DNA of 63,546 nucleotides from Alphaproteobacteria bacterium (GCA_019137195.1 JAGVSR010000013.1:1-63546), one strand, 5' to 3'. Positions 25,690 through 35,881 are shown, counted from the stretch's first letter. Notes: generated by a model from the sequence alone, not told the origin. A program made the numbers and translations.

Positions 25690-28176
25690 ATGCTGCCGAT
25701 TTTTCGATTTCTGAGCCGCGCCTGCGAGCTGGCCGTCAGCGGCCCGCGTCTCGTCCTCAGTTTTCTCGTCAATGGCATCGCCTTCAATCCCCGCCTCGGC
25801 CCGCTGCGCTACCTGACCGGCGCCGCTGTCGCCTACGTCCTTTTCGCAGTGCTCCTCGTCTACGTGGTGGCGCCGCTGCGTGGCTCGATCGGCGCGATCT
25901 ACATGGCGGACAAGATCCGTTACGACGCCGAGCGCTGGGTCGCGACCGCGATCTACGATGCAAAGGGCGACTTCGCCGGCACCTTCGACCCGCGTCTCGA
26001 TAGCCGTCGCGACGTCAACTACACCGACAAGTCGATCGAGATCGGCGACTACACCGCCAACCCGGACCACAAGTCGATCCCGGTCCTCAAGGTGCCGGAG
26101 CACTACTGGAGCTGCCTCAAGTATCAAGAGGACCGCTACATCGGGACGGCCCTCAATCCTTACGGCATCGATCTTCTAGGCGTTCTGAAGATCCCTTATT
26201 CGACCGTCGTGCGCTCGCTCGCGCTGAAGCGCCCGAGCCTCGGCGTCGGTGGCTCGACGCTGCCGATGCAGTTCGCCCGCGTCATCTACAAGACTCCGCC
26301 CGACGCGAGCGAAGGCGGCGTGACCAAGCTCCGCCGCAAGCTCTCCGAATGGTGGCTCGCTCCCGTCATCTACCACGTGCTGACCGAGGGCGGCGACGAC
26401 ACCGGCCTGAAGCAGTGGGGCGCTAACCACCTGTGGCTTGCCCAGCGGACCGGCGGCCAGCCGCTGCACGGTATCGAGGTCACGAGCCAGATCGTGTTCG
26501 GTAAGGAGGCCAAGAACCTCTCGGTCGCCGAGCAGTTCGTCCTCGCCTCCGCCGTCAACAAGCCGATCATTCTCATGCCCGGCAGCGAGCGCCTGAACGC
26601 AGTGCGCCTCGACCGCTGGCGCTACCTCGCCGAGGTCCGCGCCCGCACCTGTGCTGAGAGATTGCTCGACGACGAGGCGGCGAAGGCCGAGGTCCTGTTC
26701 GAGCTCGTGAACCTTGCCGGTGGACCGCCCGACCCACACGTCAAGCCGAGGCTCGAGGCGGCGCTCGAAAAATACGCCCCTGCCCAGGCCGCGCGCGCCG
26801 AGGCAAACCCGATTGTTCGCGCCAATGCCCTGATGCCGTCTGCCCGTTTCGGCCTCCGCGAGGAGATGAAGCAGACCTACGGCTTCGACTGGCGGAGCTA
26901 CGTAAGGGGCGTTACCACCACGCTCGACGCCGCCGAGAACCTCGCCTTTAGCGAAAAGATCAGGGCGGCCCTTGCCAAGATCGATGCCGACAACCGCGAC
27001 CGGATCGGCGCTGGCTATACCCTCGATCCGGCCCGAGTATCTGCCGAGACGCGCCTGCCGAACGTCGTCGTCGCCGCCGCCAACGCCAAGGGCGAGATCG
27101 TACGCTATTTCGAGACCGGCGAGACGGCACCCTACTTCGGATCCATCCCGGCCCGTTCCACCTCGAGCGGTCAGTACGACGCCGACCGCGAAAGCCGCAT
27201 GATCGCCTCCACGGGCAAGATCGTCGCCGCCATCGCCATCGCCAATACCGGCCGCGACAATGCCGGATCGCTCTACCTCGACACCGACGCCCCCGCGACC
27301 GGACTCGACACCTGCGCCAAGGGCGGCGGCGGACGCCACGGCAGGAAGGCCATCGTCGCCTTCGCCTGTTCTCTGAACAATCCGCTCATCAATCGCACCG
27401 CCCTGGTCGGCCAGGACAAGGTCGAAAAGCTGATCGACGGTTTCGGCTTCACCATGCCGCCGCCGGACGCCAACGGCGAGCGCGTGCCGCCCTCGACCGC
27501 CGCCGTGCTCGGCCAGATCGCGGGCTCTCCACGCCGCGTTCACCAGATGTCGGCCGCTGTCCTCGCCGCGATGATCGGCCAGGGCCACCGCCGCGTGCAT
27601 CTGCCGACCCTGGTCAAGTCCTACGACTACACGAAGCCCGGACAAGCCGAGGCAACCGGCATGGCCGTTGGCGATGTCGTTCCCAATAAGCTGATCCGGC
27701 GCGGCGCAGTCCCCCTCGTGCGCACCCTCCTGAGTGCGCCGCTCTGCTACACGGCGGGCGGCGCTCCGGCCGGCACGTTGAAGGCGATCTCCGGGTGGTG
27801 TGCCTCGCGCCGCGGAGACCTGCGGCTTCATTTCGCCAAGACCGGAACCCAGGTCACGGCGGACCCCAACGCCACCGTCGACGTCTGGTTGACCGGCGGC
27901 CTGCAGTTCAGGAATGGCGCCGCCTATTCCTACGTGGTGCTCGTCGGCACGGGTTCCGGCTCGGAGCCATGGGCAACCAAGGTCCATGCGGCTCAGGCCG
28001 CCGCCCCGCTCGCCGAGGTCTTGCTCGCCGACCTCGCCGCCCATGCCAAGTCCAATCCGGAGCCGCGCCTCATGCCGCCGGTCCCCGCTCCGAGGACTCC
28101 GGCCCCTGTCGCCTCGGCTGCCATCGGCAAGGACGGACCGACGCCAGCCGAAGAGACCCTGAAGAGCCTGCGCTAG
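25690..28176 (+). CDS. Divergent class A penicillin-binding protein (GT51 transglycosylase plus transpeptidase)
   Basis: This 828-residue cell-wall enzyme has an N-terminal membrane anchor around YLTGAAVAYVLFAVLLVYVV. The GT51 glycosyltransferase domain shows QEDRYIG (catalytic glutamate 147), GGSTLPMQFARVIYK in place of the usual GGSTITQQ motif, RRKLSEWWLA, and GIEVTSQIVFGKEAKNLSVA. The transpeptidase domain shows STGK (serine 507, lysine 510), ACSLNNP and AKTGT, the three penicillin-binding motifs in order. The catalytic residues appear intact, but the GT51 region departs from the consensus. It would polymerise and crosslink peptidoglycan at the outer face of the inner membrane. The C-terminal 40 residues are proline- and alanine-rich. 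Confidence 0.85.
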   Translation: MLPIFRFLSRACELAVSGPRLVLSFLVNGIAFNPRLGPLRYLTGAAVAYVLFAVLLVYVVAPLRGSIGAIYMADKIRYDAERWVATAIYDAKGDFAGTFDPRLDSRRDVNYTDKSIEIGDYTANPDHKSIPVLKVPEHYWSCLKYQEDRYIGTALNPYGIDLLGVLKIPYSTVVRSLALKRPSLGVGGSTLPMQFARVIYKTPPDASEGGVTKLRRKLSEWWLAPVIYHVLTEGGDDTGLKQWGANHLWLAQRTGGQPLHGIEVTSQIVFGKEAKNLSVAEQFVLASAVNKPIILMPGSERLNAVRLDRWRYLAEVRARTCAERLLDDEAAKAEVLFELVNLAGGPPDPHVKPRLEAALEKYAPAQAARAEANPIVRANALMPSARFGLREEMKQTYGFDWRSYVRGVTTTLDAAENLAFSEKIRAALAKIDADNRDRIGAGYTLDPARVSAETRLPNVVVAAANAKGEIVRYFETGETAPYFGSIPARSTSSGQYDADRESRMIASTGKIVAAIAIANTGRDNAGSLYLDTDAPATGLDTCAKGGGGRHGRKAIVAFACSLNNPLINRTALVGQDKVEKLIDGFGFTMPPPDANGERVPPSTAAVLGQIAGSPRRVHQMSAAVLAAMIGQGHRRVHLPTLVKSYDYTKPGQAEATGMAVGDVVPNKLIRRGAVPLVRTLLSAPLCYTAGGAPAGTLKAISGWCASRRGDLRLHFAKTGTQVTADPNATVDVWLTGGLQFRNGAAYSYVVLVGTGSGSEPWATKVHAAQAAAPLAEVLLADLAAHAKSNPEPRLMPPVPAPRTPAPVASAAIGKDGPTPAEETLKSLR

Positions 28177-28488
28177 GGCATTTTCCGGTGAGGCGGACGC
28201 CGGTCTGTCGAAGGAACTGCGACCATTGGAGCGCCGGCGGTGCGGCTCCGGTTCCGGGAGAACGGAGCCCCGTCTCGTCGCCTCGAGCGCGACGGTCTGA
28301 TATCGTTAGGTCATTGGCAGCGTGGCGTCGGCGCCCTCCGTGCGAGCCGCACCGTCGCATGCGAGGCGCCGTCCGAGGAAGACCTGCTAACGTCAGACTG
28401 CGCCAGGAGAATCTTTACCAGTCTATTTCGTCGTTGCGCGGTTCGGCTGTATAAGCGTTAGCGAGGGCACGATAGAGGAGACCGGGAT
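28177..28488 (+). promoter_or_regulatory. Intergenic region with candidate promoter and a repeat-like element
   Basis: No gene is visible. Near the 5' end, 28178-28196 (GCATTTTCCGGTGAGGCGG) resembles the short intergenic repeats scattered in Hyphomicrobiales genomes. A possible promoter lies at 28427-28432 (TTCGTC) and 28450-28455 (TATAAG), 17 bases apart, followed by the ribosome site GAGGAG at 28475-28480. Confidence 0.4.
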
Positions 28489-29604
28489 TTGGCCATGCTC
28501 TCCGGCGTTTCGCGCGTGGTGATCGGCTTTGTGGCGGCGGTGCTGGCGGCGGCGACCGTCCAGGTGCTCTTCGCGCACCCGCCAGCCGAGATCATCGACA
28601 CGGGCGCGCTCGCAGGTCGCCGGTCGCTAGCCGGCGGCATGGACTATTTGCTTCAGGTCGCGGCCATCATCGGCGTGTTCGCGTTGTCGTTCGTGGCCAT
28701 CGCGGTCGCGGTGTCCGAGGGCCTGCACGTGCAGGGCCTTCCCTTCTACCTCGTCACTGGCCTCGGGATCGCGGGCATGGGCCTCTATGCCCGGATGAAG
28801 GGCGAGGATCCGGGCGATCCGTCGATACTCAACGCCTATGCGATGCTCGCCTATGCAACCGCAGGCCTTGCCGGCGGCGTCGTCTACTGGTGGCTCGCAG
28901 GCTGGCGTGCAGGAGGTCGTGCCTCGGCCTGGGACAAACGTGCAGATGCCGGGCCGCGCGCGCCAGCGCTCGCGGTCGAGCCCGACACGACAGCCGCATC
29001 GTCCGCTATGCCCGTTGCTTCATCGTCCCCGACCGCGCCAGCTACGCCCCCCTCGCCGCCGCCCCCGCCGCGCTTCACCATCGAGCGCACGCCGCCCGGC
29101 ACAGGCCCGCCGCGCTTGTTTGCCGCCAAGACTCTCGAGCGCAGTGATTTCGAGGACATCGCCGAGGCCGCGATGGTTGACGTACGCCGCGCGCGCAAGA
29201 TCGGCCTCGTGGCCGCTCGCAAGGCGGATCAGGAGCTGGTCGTCGGGACGCACTGGAACGGTAAGGAGACAACCAACACCGCGAGGCCCGGAGATTGGAT
29301 CGTCACCAATATGTCGGCGGAGAAGGAGCTGCTCAGAGACGACGACGGCAACGTCAATACCTACGTCATCAAAGCGGAGACCTTCCCTCTCCTTTACCAG
29401 AGCGTCGAAGGAGAGAACGAGCACGGCGCTTTCTACAAGTCGATTGCCGTCGTCGATAGCATTCAGTTGCCGGGCGGCTTCGATATTGTGGCGCCCTGGG
29501 GGGAGCGTCAGAGAGCAGACAAAGGTTACTTGATTATGAATGGTCGGGACATCTACGGCAATCACGCCGACACGTTCGAGGCGAGCTACGCGATCCTGCC
29601 CTGA
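28489..29604 (+). CDS. Membrane protein with PGDYG-like C-terminal domain
   Basis: This 371-residue protein is not well characterised. Three or four hydrophobic segments occupy residues 5-140, for example VVIGFVAAVLAAATVQVLF and AAIIGVFALSFVAIAVAV. A proline-, alanine- and serine-rich linker follows (including PPSPPPPPRF). The C-terminal domain contains ARPGDWIVTNMS, GAFYKS and GYLIMNGRDIYGNHADTFEA, which resembles the PGDYG domain family. The TTG at 28489 has GAGGAG eight bases upstream; the ATG two codons later is the alternative but has poor spacing. It follows the class A penicillin-binding protein on the same strand, though a candidate promoter separates them. No function is known. Confidence 0.6.
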   Translation: MAMLSGVSRVVIGFVAAVLAAATVQVLFAHPPAEIIDTGALAGRRSLAGGMDYLLQVAAIIGVFALSFVAIAVAVSEGLHVQGLPFYLVTGLGIAGMGLYARMKGEDPGDPSILNAYAMLAYATAGLAGGVVYWWLAGWRAGGRASAWDKRADAGPRAPALAVEPDTTAASSAMPVASSSPTAPATPPSPPPPPRFTIERTPPGTGPPRLFAAKTLERSDFEDIAEAAMVDVRRARKIGLVAARKADQELVVGTHWNGKETTNTARPGDWIVTNMSAEKELLRDDDGNVNTYVIKAETFPLLYQSVEGENEHGAFYKSIAVVDSIQLPGGFDIVAPWGERQRADKGYLIMNGRDIYGNHADTFEASYAILP

Positions 29605-29755
29605 GCGGGTCGACCGAGAAGCGTCCGTTTTCCTGGCATCGCCACGGCCGCCACCTTTTCCCTGTCGGAGAAAGTGCTGCTTTTCTCCCCTTTACCGGAT
29701 GTTGAGGCTGCGCGGCTAATCCTTGGTGTGGGGAATTGGTTTCCAAGGTGCACCA

Positions 29756-30199
29756 ATGTTCGTTGCCGGATCGAAAACACCGAAGGGGCTTGCGAGCGTA
29801 CTGGTCGTCGACGACGAGTTGATCACCCGGTCGCTGCTCGTCAGCAAGTTTGCGATGCTCGATGTGGGGGCCACGGAGGCCGAGGACGGGGAGCAGGCGA
29901 TCCGCATCCTCGAGCAGAAGACGTTCGACCTCGCGATCGTCGATCTGGAGATGCCGAACGTCGACGGCTACGAGCTCCTGCAGGCGATCCGCGCCAATCC
30001 GCGCACAGCAACCATGCCGGTCATCGTTCTCTCGTGCCGTGAGGACAAGCCGGCCATCGACGGCGCGCTCGCCGCCGGTGCCACGTCCTATCTCGCAAAG
30101 CCGATCGAGTGGAAGTCCTTCGGCGATCACGTTGCCAATGCCATGCAGACGAAACGTCTGCGGCCCGCTCAGCCGATGCGCCGCGCTGCCACGACCTGA
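29756..30199 (+). CDS. Stand-alone response regulator receiver protein
   Basis: This 147-residue protein is a single receiver domain with no output domain. The acidic pair lies in [11 protein letters not shown], the phospho-acceptor aspartate in [13 protein letters not shown], the threonine/serine switch in VIVLSCRED, and the lysine in SYLAKPIEW. The ATG at 29756 has AAGGTG five bases upstream. It lies 103 bases before a hybrid histidine kinase with receiver and HPt domains, so it is a likely phosphorelay partner. The 151-base region upstream contains a weak hairpin (29667-29688), perhaps ending the previous transcript. Confidence 0.88.
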   Translation: MFVAGSKTPKGLASVLVVDDELITRSLLVSKFAMLDVGATEAEDGEQAIRILEQKTFDLAIVDLEMPNVDGYELLQAIRANPRTATMPVIVLSCREDKPAIDGALAAGATSYLAKPIEWKSFGDHVANAMQTKRLRPAQPMRRAATT

Positions 30200-30302
30200 C
30201 TCTCTAGCTCGGGCTGCTCCATTTGCTTGCGGGCCGCCCGGCGCATGCTTTCCTAGTCTCGAACGTCTGCGCGAGACCAGAAGTCTTTCCCGAGTCCTGC
30301 CG

Positions 30303-33044
30303 ATGACCGAGTTCGCGTTTGACTTTCGAAGGCACGCCACGACCGTCACGGTCGTGCCTGTCCTTGTGCTCGTCGGTGCCGCCATCCTCTTGGTCGCTGG
30401 ATCGCTCTACTGGGGAATGCGCGAGACCGACCGACTGGCACTGTACCGCCAGCGCGAGACGATCGGAAACGCAATTCACCAGTATGGTCAGTCGCTTGCG
30501 CGCGAGCTCAAGCCCAACACGGTCTGGGACGAGGGCTACCAGAAGGCCAAGGACGGGGATCTCAAGTGGCTCGACGAGTACTACGGACCCTACCTCGACA
30601 ACCTGCTCGGCTATAAGCGCGCCTACGTCCTCGATAGCGCCGGTAGCAGTATCTACAGCTACGCGACGGGAGGTGGCGGTCGCACCAGCGACTACAGCGC
30701 CGTCAAGGACCAGCTGACCGACCTAGTCGAGGCCATCCGCACCGGCACAGGGCCTGCAGCGGGTTCGCTGATCGAGACGCCGTTTGATCTCGGCGAGGGC
30801 CAGAAGATCGTTCATCGCGCCATCTCCGACATCAGGATGCTCGAAGGCATCCCGTCGATGGTCGTCATCTCGACGATCGATCCCGATGTGCCGCAGCCTG
30901 ATCCGATCCTCGAGGTGCCATTTCTGCTGGTCGCGGTCATGGAGCTCGACCAGAGCTTCCTCGCCGACCTCGGCAAGACGTTCGGTTTCGCAAAGCTGCA
31001 ATGGGAAGCCGTCAAGGATGATCCTACGCTCTCGACGCGTGCCATGGTCTCGCTCGACGGCCGCGACATCGGTACGCTCGGCTGGTCGAAGCGCCAGCCC
31101 GGCCAGGATATGATCGTCAACATGGCGCCGGGCCTGTCCGCAGCCCTCGGCGTTCTTCTCCTTCTCGCCGCCTATCTCATCAGGCGCGGCCGGATCGAGG
31201 CGGCCTTGATTGCCGCCAAATCGCACGAGCTGCAGGTCTTGAACCAGGAGCTCGAGAAGCGCGTCGAGCAGCGAACCGTGCAGCTCATGCTCACCATGCG
31301 CGAGCTGGAGAGACAGAACACGAGCCTCGCCACCCAGGCCGGTGATCTCGCCAAGGCCAAGGCCTCCGCCGAGGCAGCCAATCAGGTGAAATCCGATTTC
31401 CTGTCGACCATGAGTCACGAGATCCGCACGCCCATGAACGGTGTCATGGGCCTCCTCGGTCTCCTCCTCGAATCCGATCTCGACCCCGAGCAGAGAGCTT
31501 TTGCCACGACCGCGCGCGAGAGCGCAGAGGGTCTGCTCACGGTATTGAACGACATCCTCGACTATTCGAAGCTCGAGGTCGGCAAGGTCGAGCTCGAGAA
31601 GATCGGCTTCAACCCGGGTCACCTTGCTCACAGCGTCGTTCACCTCTTGCGCCCCAGGGCCTGCGCAAAGGGCCTCCAGCTCCATTTCGACATCATGCCG
31701 GGGGTGCCCCGATATGTCATGGGCGATCCGACACGCCTGCGCCAGATCCTGTTCAATCTCGTCGGCAATTCCATCAAGTTCACCCACAAGGGCACCGTCG
31801 GCATCACCGTCGGCTCCCGCGAGAACGACGGCCGGCTTTGGCTGGAGTTCTCGGTCAAGGACACCGGAATCGGCATTTCCCGCCAGCAGCAGGCGAAGCT
31901 CTTCAAGCGCTTTGTGCAGGCCGACAGCTCTACGACGAGGCGTTATGGCGGCACCGGACTCGGCCTCGCCATCTCGAAGCAGCTCGTCGACATCATGGGC
32001 GGCGAGATCGGCGTCGAGAGCGAGCCGCGCCAGGGCAGCCGCTTCTGGTTCACGGTCCCATGCACCGTCGCCGAGCAAGGAGACGAGGACGTCGTCGGCC
32101 CTGTGCAGGACGAGGTCTGCGTGTCACGCAAGCTGCGCATCCTCGTCGCCGAGGACAGCCACGTCAATCAGCTCTTCATCAAGGCGCTGCTCGAGCGCGA
32201 TGGCCACACGGTCGACGTGGTCGGCAACGGCGCCGAGGCCGTGCTCTCGGTCCAGCGCTTCGATTACGATGTCGTGCTGATGGACCTGCAGATGCCGGAG
32301 ATGGACGGCGCGACCGCGACCACGCTGATCAGGAATCTGCATGGACCGCTGGCGCGGATCCCTATCATCGCCTTGACCGCCAACGCCATGAGCGGCCAGC
32401 GCGAGGAGCATTTGCGTCAAGGCATGGACGACTACATCACCAAGCCCGTCAAGGCGCCGGTGCTCATGGCTGCCATCGCGCGCGTGGTGGGGCCTGCCGC
32501 CGAGAAGGACGGGAAGGAGTCCCCCGGCCAGGATGGCGGCGGACTGTCATCGGCAGCTGATGCAAAAGAAGGTCATGAGGGTATGAGCACGACACTGGAG
32601 GCCGAGCCGTTCGAGGCATGCTCGGTCGCCGCAGTAGACGGGGAGGCCGGTGCGGTTCCCGCCCCAGTCACGGCTCCGTGCAACGGAGCGGTGGCGCAGC
32701 CGCCCTCCGGCGAGCCGGTGCTGATCGACGACCAAGCCATCGACGGTCTCCGCGACATGCTGAGCGAGGACAAGCTGCGCCATATTCTCGGCCGCGTTCC
32801 GCCCGAGGCCGGCGCTCAGCTCAACGCCATCAAGACGGCGATCGCCGGCGGCGATCTCGACACCGCACGCCGTGCCGCCCACAAGCTGAAAGGCATGGCT
32901 GGCAACATCGGGGCCCGCCGCCTTGCCGATGCCGCCCGCCGCGTCGAACTCGAGTTCAGGGACGCGGACACCATGAGTGTCCATCTGGCTCCGCTCGAGA
33001 AGGCGCTCGAGGACACCGCGGCCGAGTTGCGGCGCCTTGCATAG
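30303..33044 (+). CDS. Hybrid sensor histidine kinase (CHASE4-HisKA-HATPase-REC-HPt)
   Basis: This 913-residue inner-membrane kinase has two transmembrane segments ([20 protein letters not shown] and [16 protein letters not shown]) flanking a periplasmic sensor domain of CHASE4 type, containing [21 protein letters not shown] coiled-coil linker ([20 protein letters not shown]) leads to the HisKA box [15 protein letters not shown] with histidine 372. The ATPase domain shows [21 protein letters not shown] and [10 protein letters not shown]. The receiver domain has [11 protein letters not shown] and [13 protein letters not shown]. The C-terminal HPt has [13 protein letters not shown] with histidine 860. 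A stand-alone receiver lies just upstream, so a four-step relay inside one locus is likely. The ligand is unknown. Confidence 0.9.
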   Translation: MTEFAFDFRRHATTVTVVPVLVLVGAAILLVAGSLYWGMRETDRLALYRQRETIGNAIHQYGQSLARELKPNTVWDEGYQKAKDGDLKWLDEYYGPYLDNLLGYKRAYVLDSAGSSIYSYATGGGGRTSDYSAVKDQLTDLVEAIRTGTGPAAGSLIETPFDLGEGQKIVHRAISDIRMLEGIPSMVVISTIDPDVPQPDPILEVPFLLVAVMELDQSFLADLGKTFGFAKLQWEAVKDDPTLSTRAMVSLDGRDIGTLGWSKRQPGQDMIVNMAPGLSAALGVLLLLAAYLIRRGRIEAALIAAKSHELQVLNQELEKRVEQRTVQLMLTMRELERQNTSLATQAGDLAKAKASAEAANQVKSDFLSTMSHEIRTPMNGVMGLLGLLLESDLDPEQRAFATTARESAEGLLTVLNDILDYSKLEVGKVELEKIGFNPGHLAHSVVHLLRPRACAKGLQLHFDIMPGVPRYVMGDPTRLRQILFNLVGNSIKFTHKGTVGITVGSRENDGRLWLEFSVKDTGIGISRQQQAKLFKRFVQADSSTTRRYGGTGLGLAISKQLVDIMGGEIGVESEPRQGSRFWFTVPCTVAEQGDEDVVGPVQDEVCVSRKLRILVAEDSHVNQLFIKALLERDGHTVDVVGNGAEAVLSVQRFDYDVVLMDLQMPEMDGATATTLIRNLHGPLARIPIIALTANAMSGQREEHLRQGMDDYITKPVKAPVLMAAIARVVGPAAEKDGKESPGQDGGGLSSAADAKEGHEGMSTTLEAEPFEACSVAAVDGEAGAVPAPVTAPCNGAVAQPPSGEPVLIDDQAIDGLRDMLSEDKLRHILGRVPPEAGAQLNAIKTAIAGGDLDTARRAAHKLKGMAGNIGARRLADAARRVELEFRDADTMSVHLAPLEKALEDTAAELRRLA

Positions 33045-33128
33045 CGTCCGCCGGTAAGAGAAAAGATCGCGGCTCCGGTCCGGTCGGCTTGCAGCGGCCT
33101 GACCCAAGGATAGCAGGTTAACGAAAGG

Positions 33129-34787
33129 ATGCCGCAATCAGCTGCCTTGCCAAGGCGCGGCGGCGCAAGTACCGCTTCCCGTATGGCGAGCTCCCTAACC
33201 AATCTCCTGCGCCTGGCCAGGGCCGGCATTACGCTGTCCCAGCATGGCGTGAGCTTTGTGCCCAGGGGTCAGAAGGTGCCCTTCGCGCTCAGCCTGGCGC
33301 GCTGGGCCACGTTGCCGATCCGTCTCGTGATGTGGCCGTGGAACGCGGGCAAGGGGAACGACACCCGCATCTCGCGCGCCCTCGCCTCGCTGGGGCCCTC
33401 CTACATCAAGCTCGGTCAGTTCCTGGCCACCCGCGGCGATATCCTGACACCCGAGCTGGCCCACGACCTGTGCCACCTGCAGGACAAGCTCCCGCCGTTC
33501 TCGATGGAAGACGCCCGCGCGGTCGTGGAGGAAAGCCTCGGCGGCCGGCTCGAGGACCTGTTTGCGGAGTTCGGGCCACCGGTTGCCGCTGCCTCGATTG
33601 CCCAGGTCCACAAGGCGGTTGTGGTCGAAGACGGCAAGCGGCGCACGGTCGCCGTCAAAGTTCTGCGTCCATCCGTCGAGCGTCGTTTCAAGCGCGACCT
33701 CGATAGCTTCTTCTTCGCCGCGCGCCTCATTGAGCGGTTTCATGCCCCGTCGCGCCGGCTGAGACCCGTCGCCGTAGTCGAGAATCTCGCTCGCACCACC
33801 GAGCTCGAGATGGACCTTCGCCTCGAGGCAGCGGCCATGTCGGAGATGGCCGAGAACATAGGAGCGGACGAAGGCTTCCGCATCCCCGCGGTCGATTGGA
33901 AGCGTACCGCCAAGCGGGTTCTCACGACCGAATGGGTCGACGGTGTCCCGATCGCCGACAAAGCGCGACTCTTGTCGGCCGAACACGATCTGAAGCGGCT
34001 CGGGCTCATCGTCCTCCGTTCGTTCCTCACCCACGCCATGCGCGACGGCTACTTCCATGCCGACATGCACCAGGGCAACCTGTTCGTCGACGAGTCCGGC
34101 AAGGTGGTCGCCGTCGACTTTGGCATCATGGGCCGACTCGGCGCCCGCGAGCAGCGCTTCCTTGCCGAGATCCTGCACGGCCTCATCACGCGCGACTACG
34201 TGCGAGCCGCCGAAGTGCATTTCTGGGCCGGCTACGTGCCGCCCCACCATCCGGTATCGGTGTTCGCTCAGGCGCTCCGCGCCATCGGCGAGCCTATTCA
34301 CGGCCGCACCGCCAACGAGATTTCTATGGCGGATCTGCTGGGCCAGCTCTTCGCCTACACCGAGGTCTTTGACATGGAGACTCGGCCGGAGCTCATTCTC
34401 CTGCAGAAGAGCATGGTCATCGTCGAAGGCGTGGCCCGCGGCCTCGATCCATCGCTCAACATGTGGGTTGCGGCGGAGCCGGTGGCCAAGGCGTGGATGG
34501 AGAAGAACCTCGGAATCGCCGGCACGCTGCGCCAGGCAGGCGAAGGCGCGACCACGTTGGCGAAGACTCTGGCTGAGGTGCCCGGTCTCCTGGCTGAGGC
34601 CGAGCGGGCGGCGACCGGATTCGTCGGCATGGCCAGGAACGGCGTCCGGCTCGATCCGGAGACCGTCGCGAGCATCGCTCGCGAGAACCGGCGCCAGGAC
34701 CGCTGGCGGGCCGCGGCGCTCTGGATCGGCGCCGCAGCCCTCGTCGTCATTGCCCTCGTCGAGCTCGGCATCCTGCACCGGCTCTGA
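33129..34787 (+). CDS. ubiB: UbiB/ABC1-family protein
   Basis: This 552-residue protein belongs to the ADCK/ABC1 atypical kinase-like family needed for ubiquinone biosynthesis. The diagnostic KxGQ motif appears in SYIKLGQFLATRGD. Further motifs are AAASIAQVHKA, VAVKVLRP, YFHADMHQGNLFV and VAVDFGIMGRL. A C-terminal hydrophobic stretch (AAALWIGAAALVVIALVEL) anchors it in the inner membrane. Its start is uncertain: the first ATG (33129) has AAAGG immediately before it, and ATG 33183 is another choice. ubiE is not next to it here, unlike in many relatives. The DUF2147 gene is convergent, six bases downstream. Confidence 0.93.
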   Translation: MPQSAALPRRGGASTASRMASSLTNLLRLARAGITLSQHGVSFVPRGQKVPFALSLARWATLPIRLVMWPWNAGKGNDTRISRALASLGPSYIKLGQFLATRGDILTPELAHDLCHLQDKLPPFSMEDARAVVEESLGGRLEDLFAEFGPPVAAASIAQVHKAVVVEDGKRRTVAVKVLRPSVERRFKRDLDSFFFAARLIERFHAPSRRLRPVAVVENLARTTELEMDLRLEAAAMSEMAENIGADEGFRIPAVDWKRTAKRVLTTEWVDGVPIADKARLLSAEHDLKRLGLIVLRSFLTHAMRDGYFHADMHQGNLFVDESGKVVAVDFGIMGRLGAREQRFLAEILHGLITRDYVRAAEVHFWAGYVPPHHPVSVFAQALRAIGEPIHGRTANEISMADLLGQLFAYTEVFDMETRPELILLQKSMVIVEGVARGLDPSLNMWVAAEPVAKAWMEKNLGIAGTLRQAGEGATTLAKTLAEVPGLLAEAERAATGFVGMARNGVRLDPETVASIARENRRQDRWRAAALWIGAAALVVIALVELGILHRL

Positions 34788-34793
34788 TCGGGC

Positions 34794-35657
34794 TCAGTTG
34801 GGACATTTGACGGTCAGTGTCACGTACGGCACCTTGAGACGGCATTTGCCGTTGCCGGTCTCGTGCAGGCCATAGTCGCTGTCGCCGAATTTCATGTTCT
34901 TGAGCGTGTCGAGCGAAAGCGTCTTGTCGCCCGCCTCGTCGTCAGCTCCGCTGGCGTCGGCCGTCTGCTGGCGTCCCTCGGCGGGTGCTGCTGCCGCGCG
35001 CTCCTCCGCTAGCTCGTCCTTGGATGGCTTGAGCGCCGTCTTTTTGGCGGCTTGCGGCGCAGGAGCCGGCTTGGCGGCTGCGGCCTTGTCGGTTGCAGCC
35101 GGCGGTTGCCGGCCGCTAGACGAGGCTTCGGAAGCCGTCGCGGGCTCGGCTCTCGCCGCCGTAGCAGGCTTGCCAGCGGCCGTCTCCGCCGGCGGCGTCG
35201 GCTCCTCGGCGTTCGCCTCGACCGCAGAGCCCTCGCTGCAGCGCTCGAGGTTGGCAGGTGCGGGGGTCCAGACCATCGTCTTGGAGAAGAGCTTGGTGCC
35301 GGCGAAGCCGGTGACCCGAAGTGTGCCGTCGCCGAGCGGCTTCAGCTCGACGTCGAACTTGCGCTTCCTTTCGGGGCTATAGATCCAGCCGCCGCCCCAG
35401 GTGCCCGAGCCGGACGGCGAGGCCTCGCCGATGATCTGCCGGCCACAGCCTTTGGTGTCGGATGCATCCCGGGTCCAGACTACGTGGCCGCAGAGCTTGG
35501 CGCCGCAGTCACGGATCTCGACGGCGCCACGGCCCGAATCGTTGAGCCAGACTCCGCGCGGATCGGACCCCGCCGCGAGGGCGCCGCCGGCCGCGAGCAT
35601 CACCGTAGCCCCCGCTACGGCACCAGGCGCGATGCTTGAAGCAATTCTTCGCTGCAT
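34794..35657 (-). CDS. DUF2147 domain secreted protein with Ala/Pro/Lys-rich linker
   Basis: This 287-residue secreted protein begins with a signal peptide (residues 1-29, ending GGALAAG). A DUF2147 domain follows (about 30-140), with PRGVWLNDSGRGAVEIRDCG and CGHVVWTRDASDTKGCG. A long low-complexity region rich in alanine, lysine, proline and glutamate follows, and the last 40 residues form a second small domain containing two cysteines (GKCRLKVPYVTLTVKCPN). The DUF2147 role is unknown. The start at 35657 has AGAGGAG nine bases upstream; the open frame extends further without coding character. It is on the same strand as an EF-hand gene but separated by a terminator. Confidence 0.82.
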   Translation of the reverse strand: MQRRIASSIAPGAVAGATVMLAAGGALAAGSDPRGVWLNDSGRGAVEIRDCGAKLCGHVVWTRDASDTKGCGRQIIGEASPSGSGTWGGGWIYSPERKRKFDVELKPLGDGTLRVTGFAGTKLFSKTMVWTPAPANLERCSEGSAVEANAEEPTPPAETAAGKPATAARAEPATASEASSSGRQPPAATDKAAAAKPAPAPQAAKKTALKPSKDELAEERAAAAPAEGRQQTADASGADDEAGDKTLSLDTLKNMKFGDSDYGLHETGNGKCRLKVPYVTLTVKCPN

Positions 35658-35819
35658 GTACGGGCACTCCTCTCTGTTGCGGGCGCGGCTTGGCGCCGGG
35701 CGGCGATCCTGACAATGGTCTCTCAGAAATGCGCTGACGCGCTGCCGCTGGCTGTTCCAGCGGGAACAGGCTGGCGCGGGTGTGGCAAATGCCCGGCACA
35801 CACCGCCTGCAACGACGAA

Positions 35820-35843
35820 GGGCCCGGACGAATGTCCGGGCCC
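35820..35843 (-). terminator. Terminator after EF-hand gene
   Basis: A perfect 10-base-pair GC-rich stem (35820-35829 with 35834-35843) with a four-base loop lies 38 bases after the EF-hand stop. Minus-strand sequence beyond it starts TTCGTCGTT, a short imperfect T tract. Confidence 0.75.
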
Positions 35844-35881
35844 CTGCGAAGGCTTGTACTCGTAGAGCCGACGCGCTGGGC

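Noticed and set aside
26176-28044. Long minus-strand open frame opposite the class A PBP
   Set aside because: Codon-shadow frame in high-GC DNA. The plus strand encodes all PBP motifs in order, and the antisense product has no recognisable domain.
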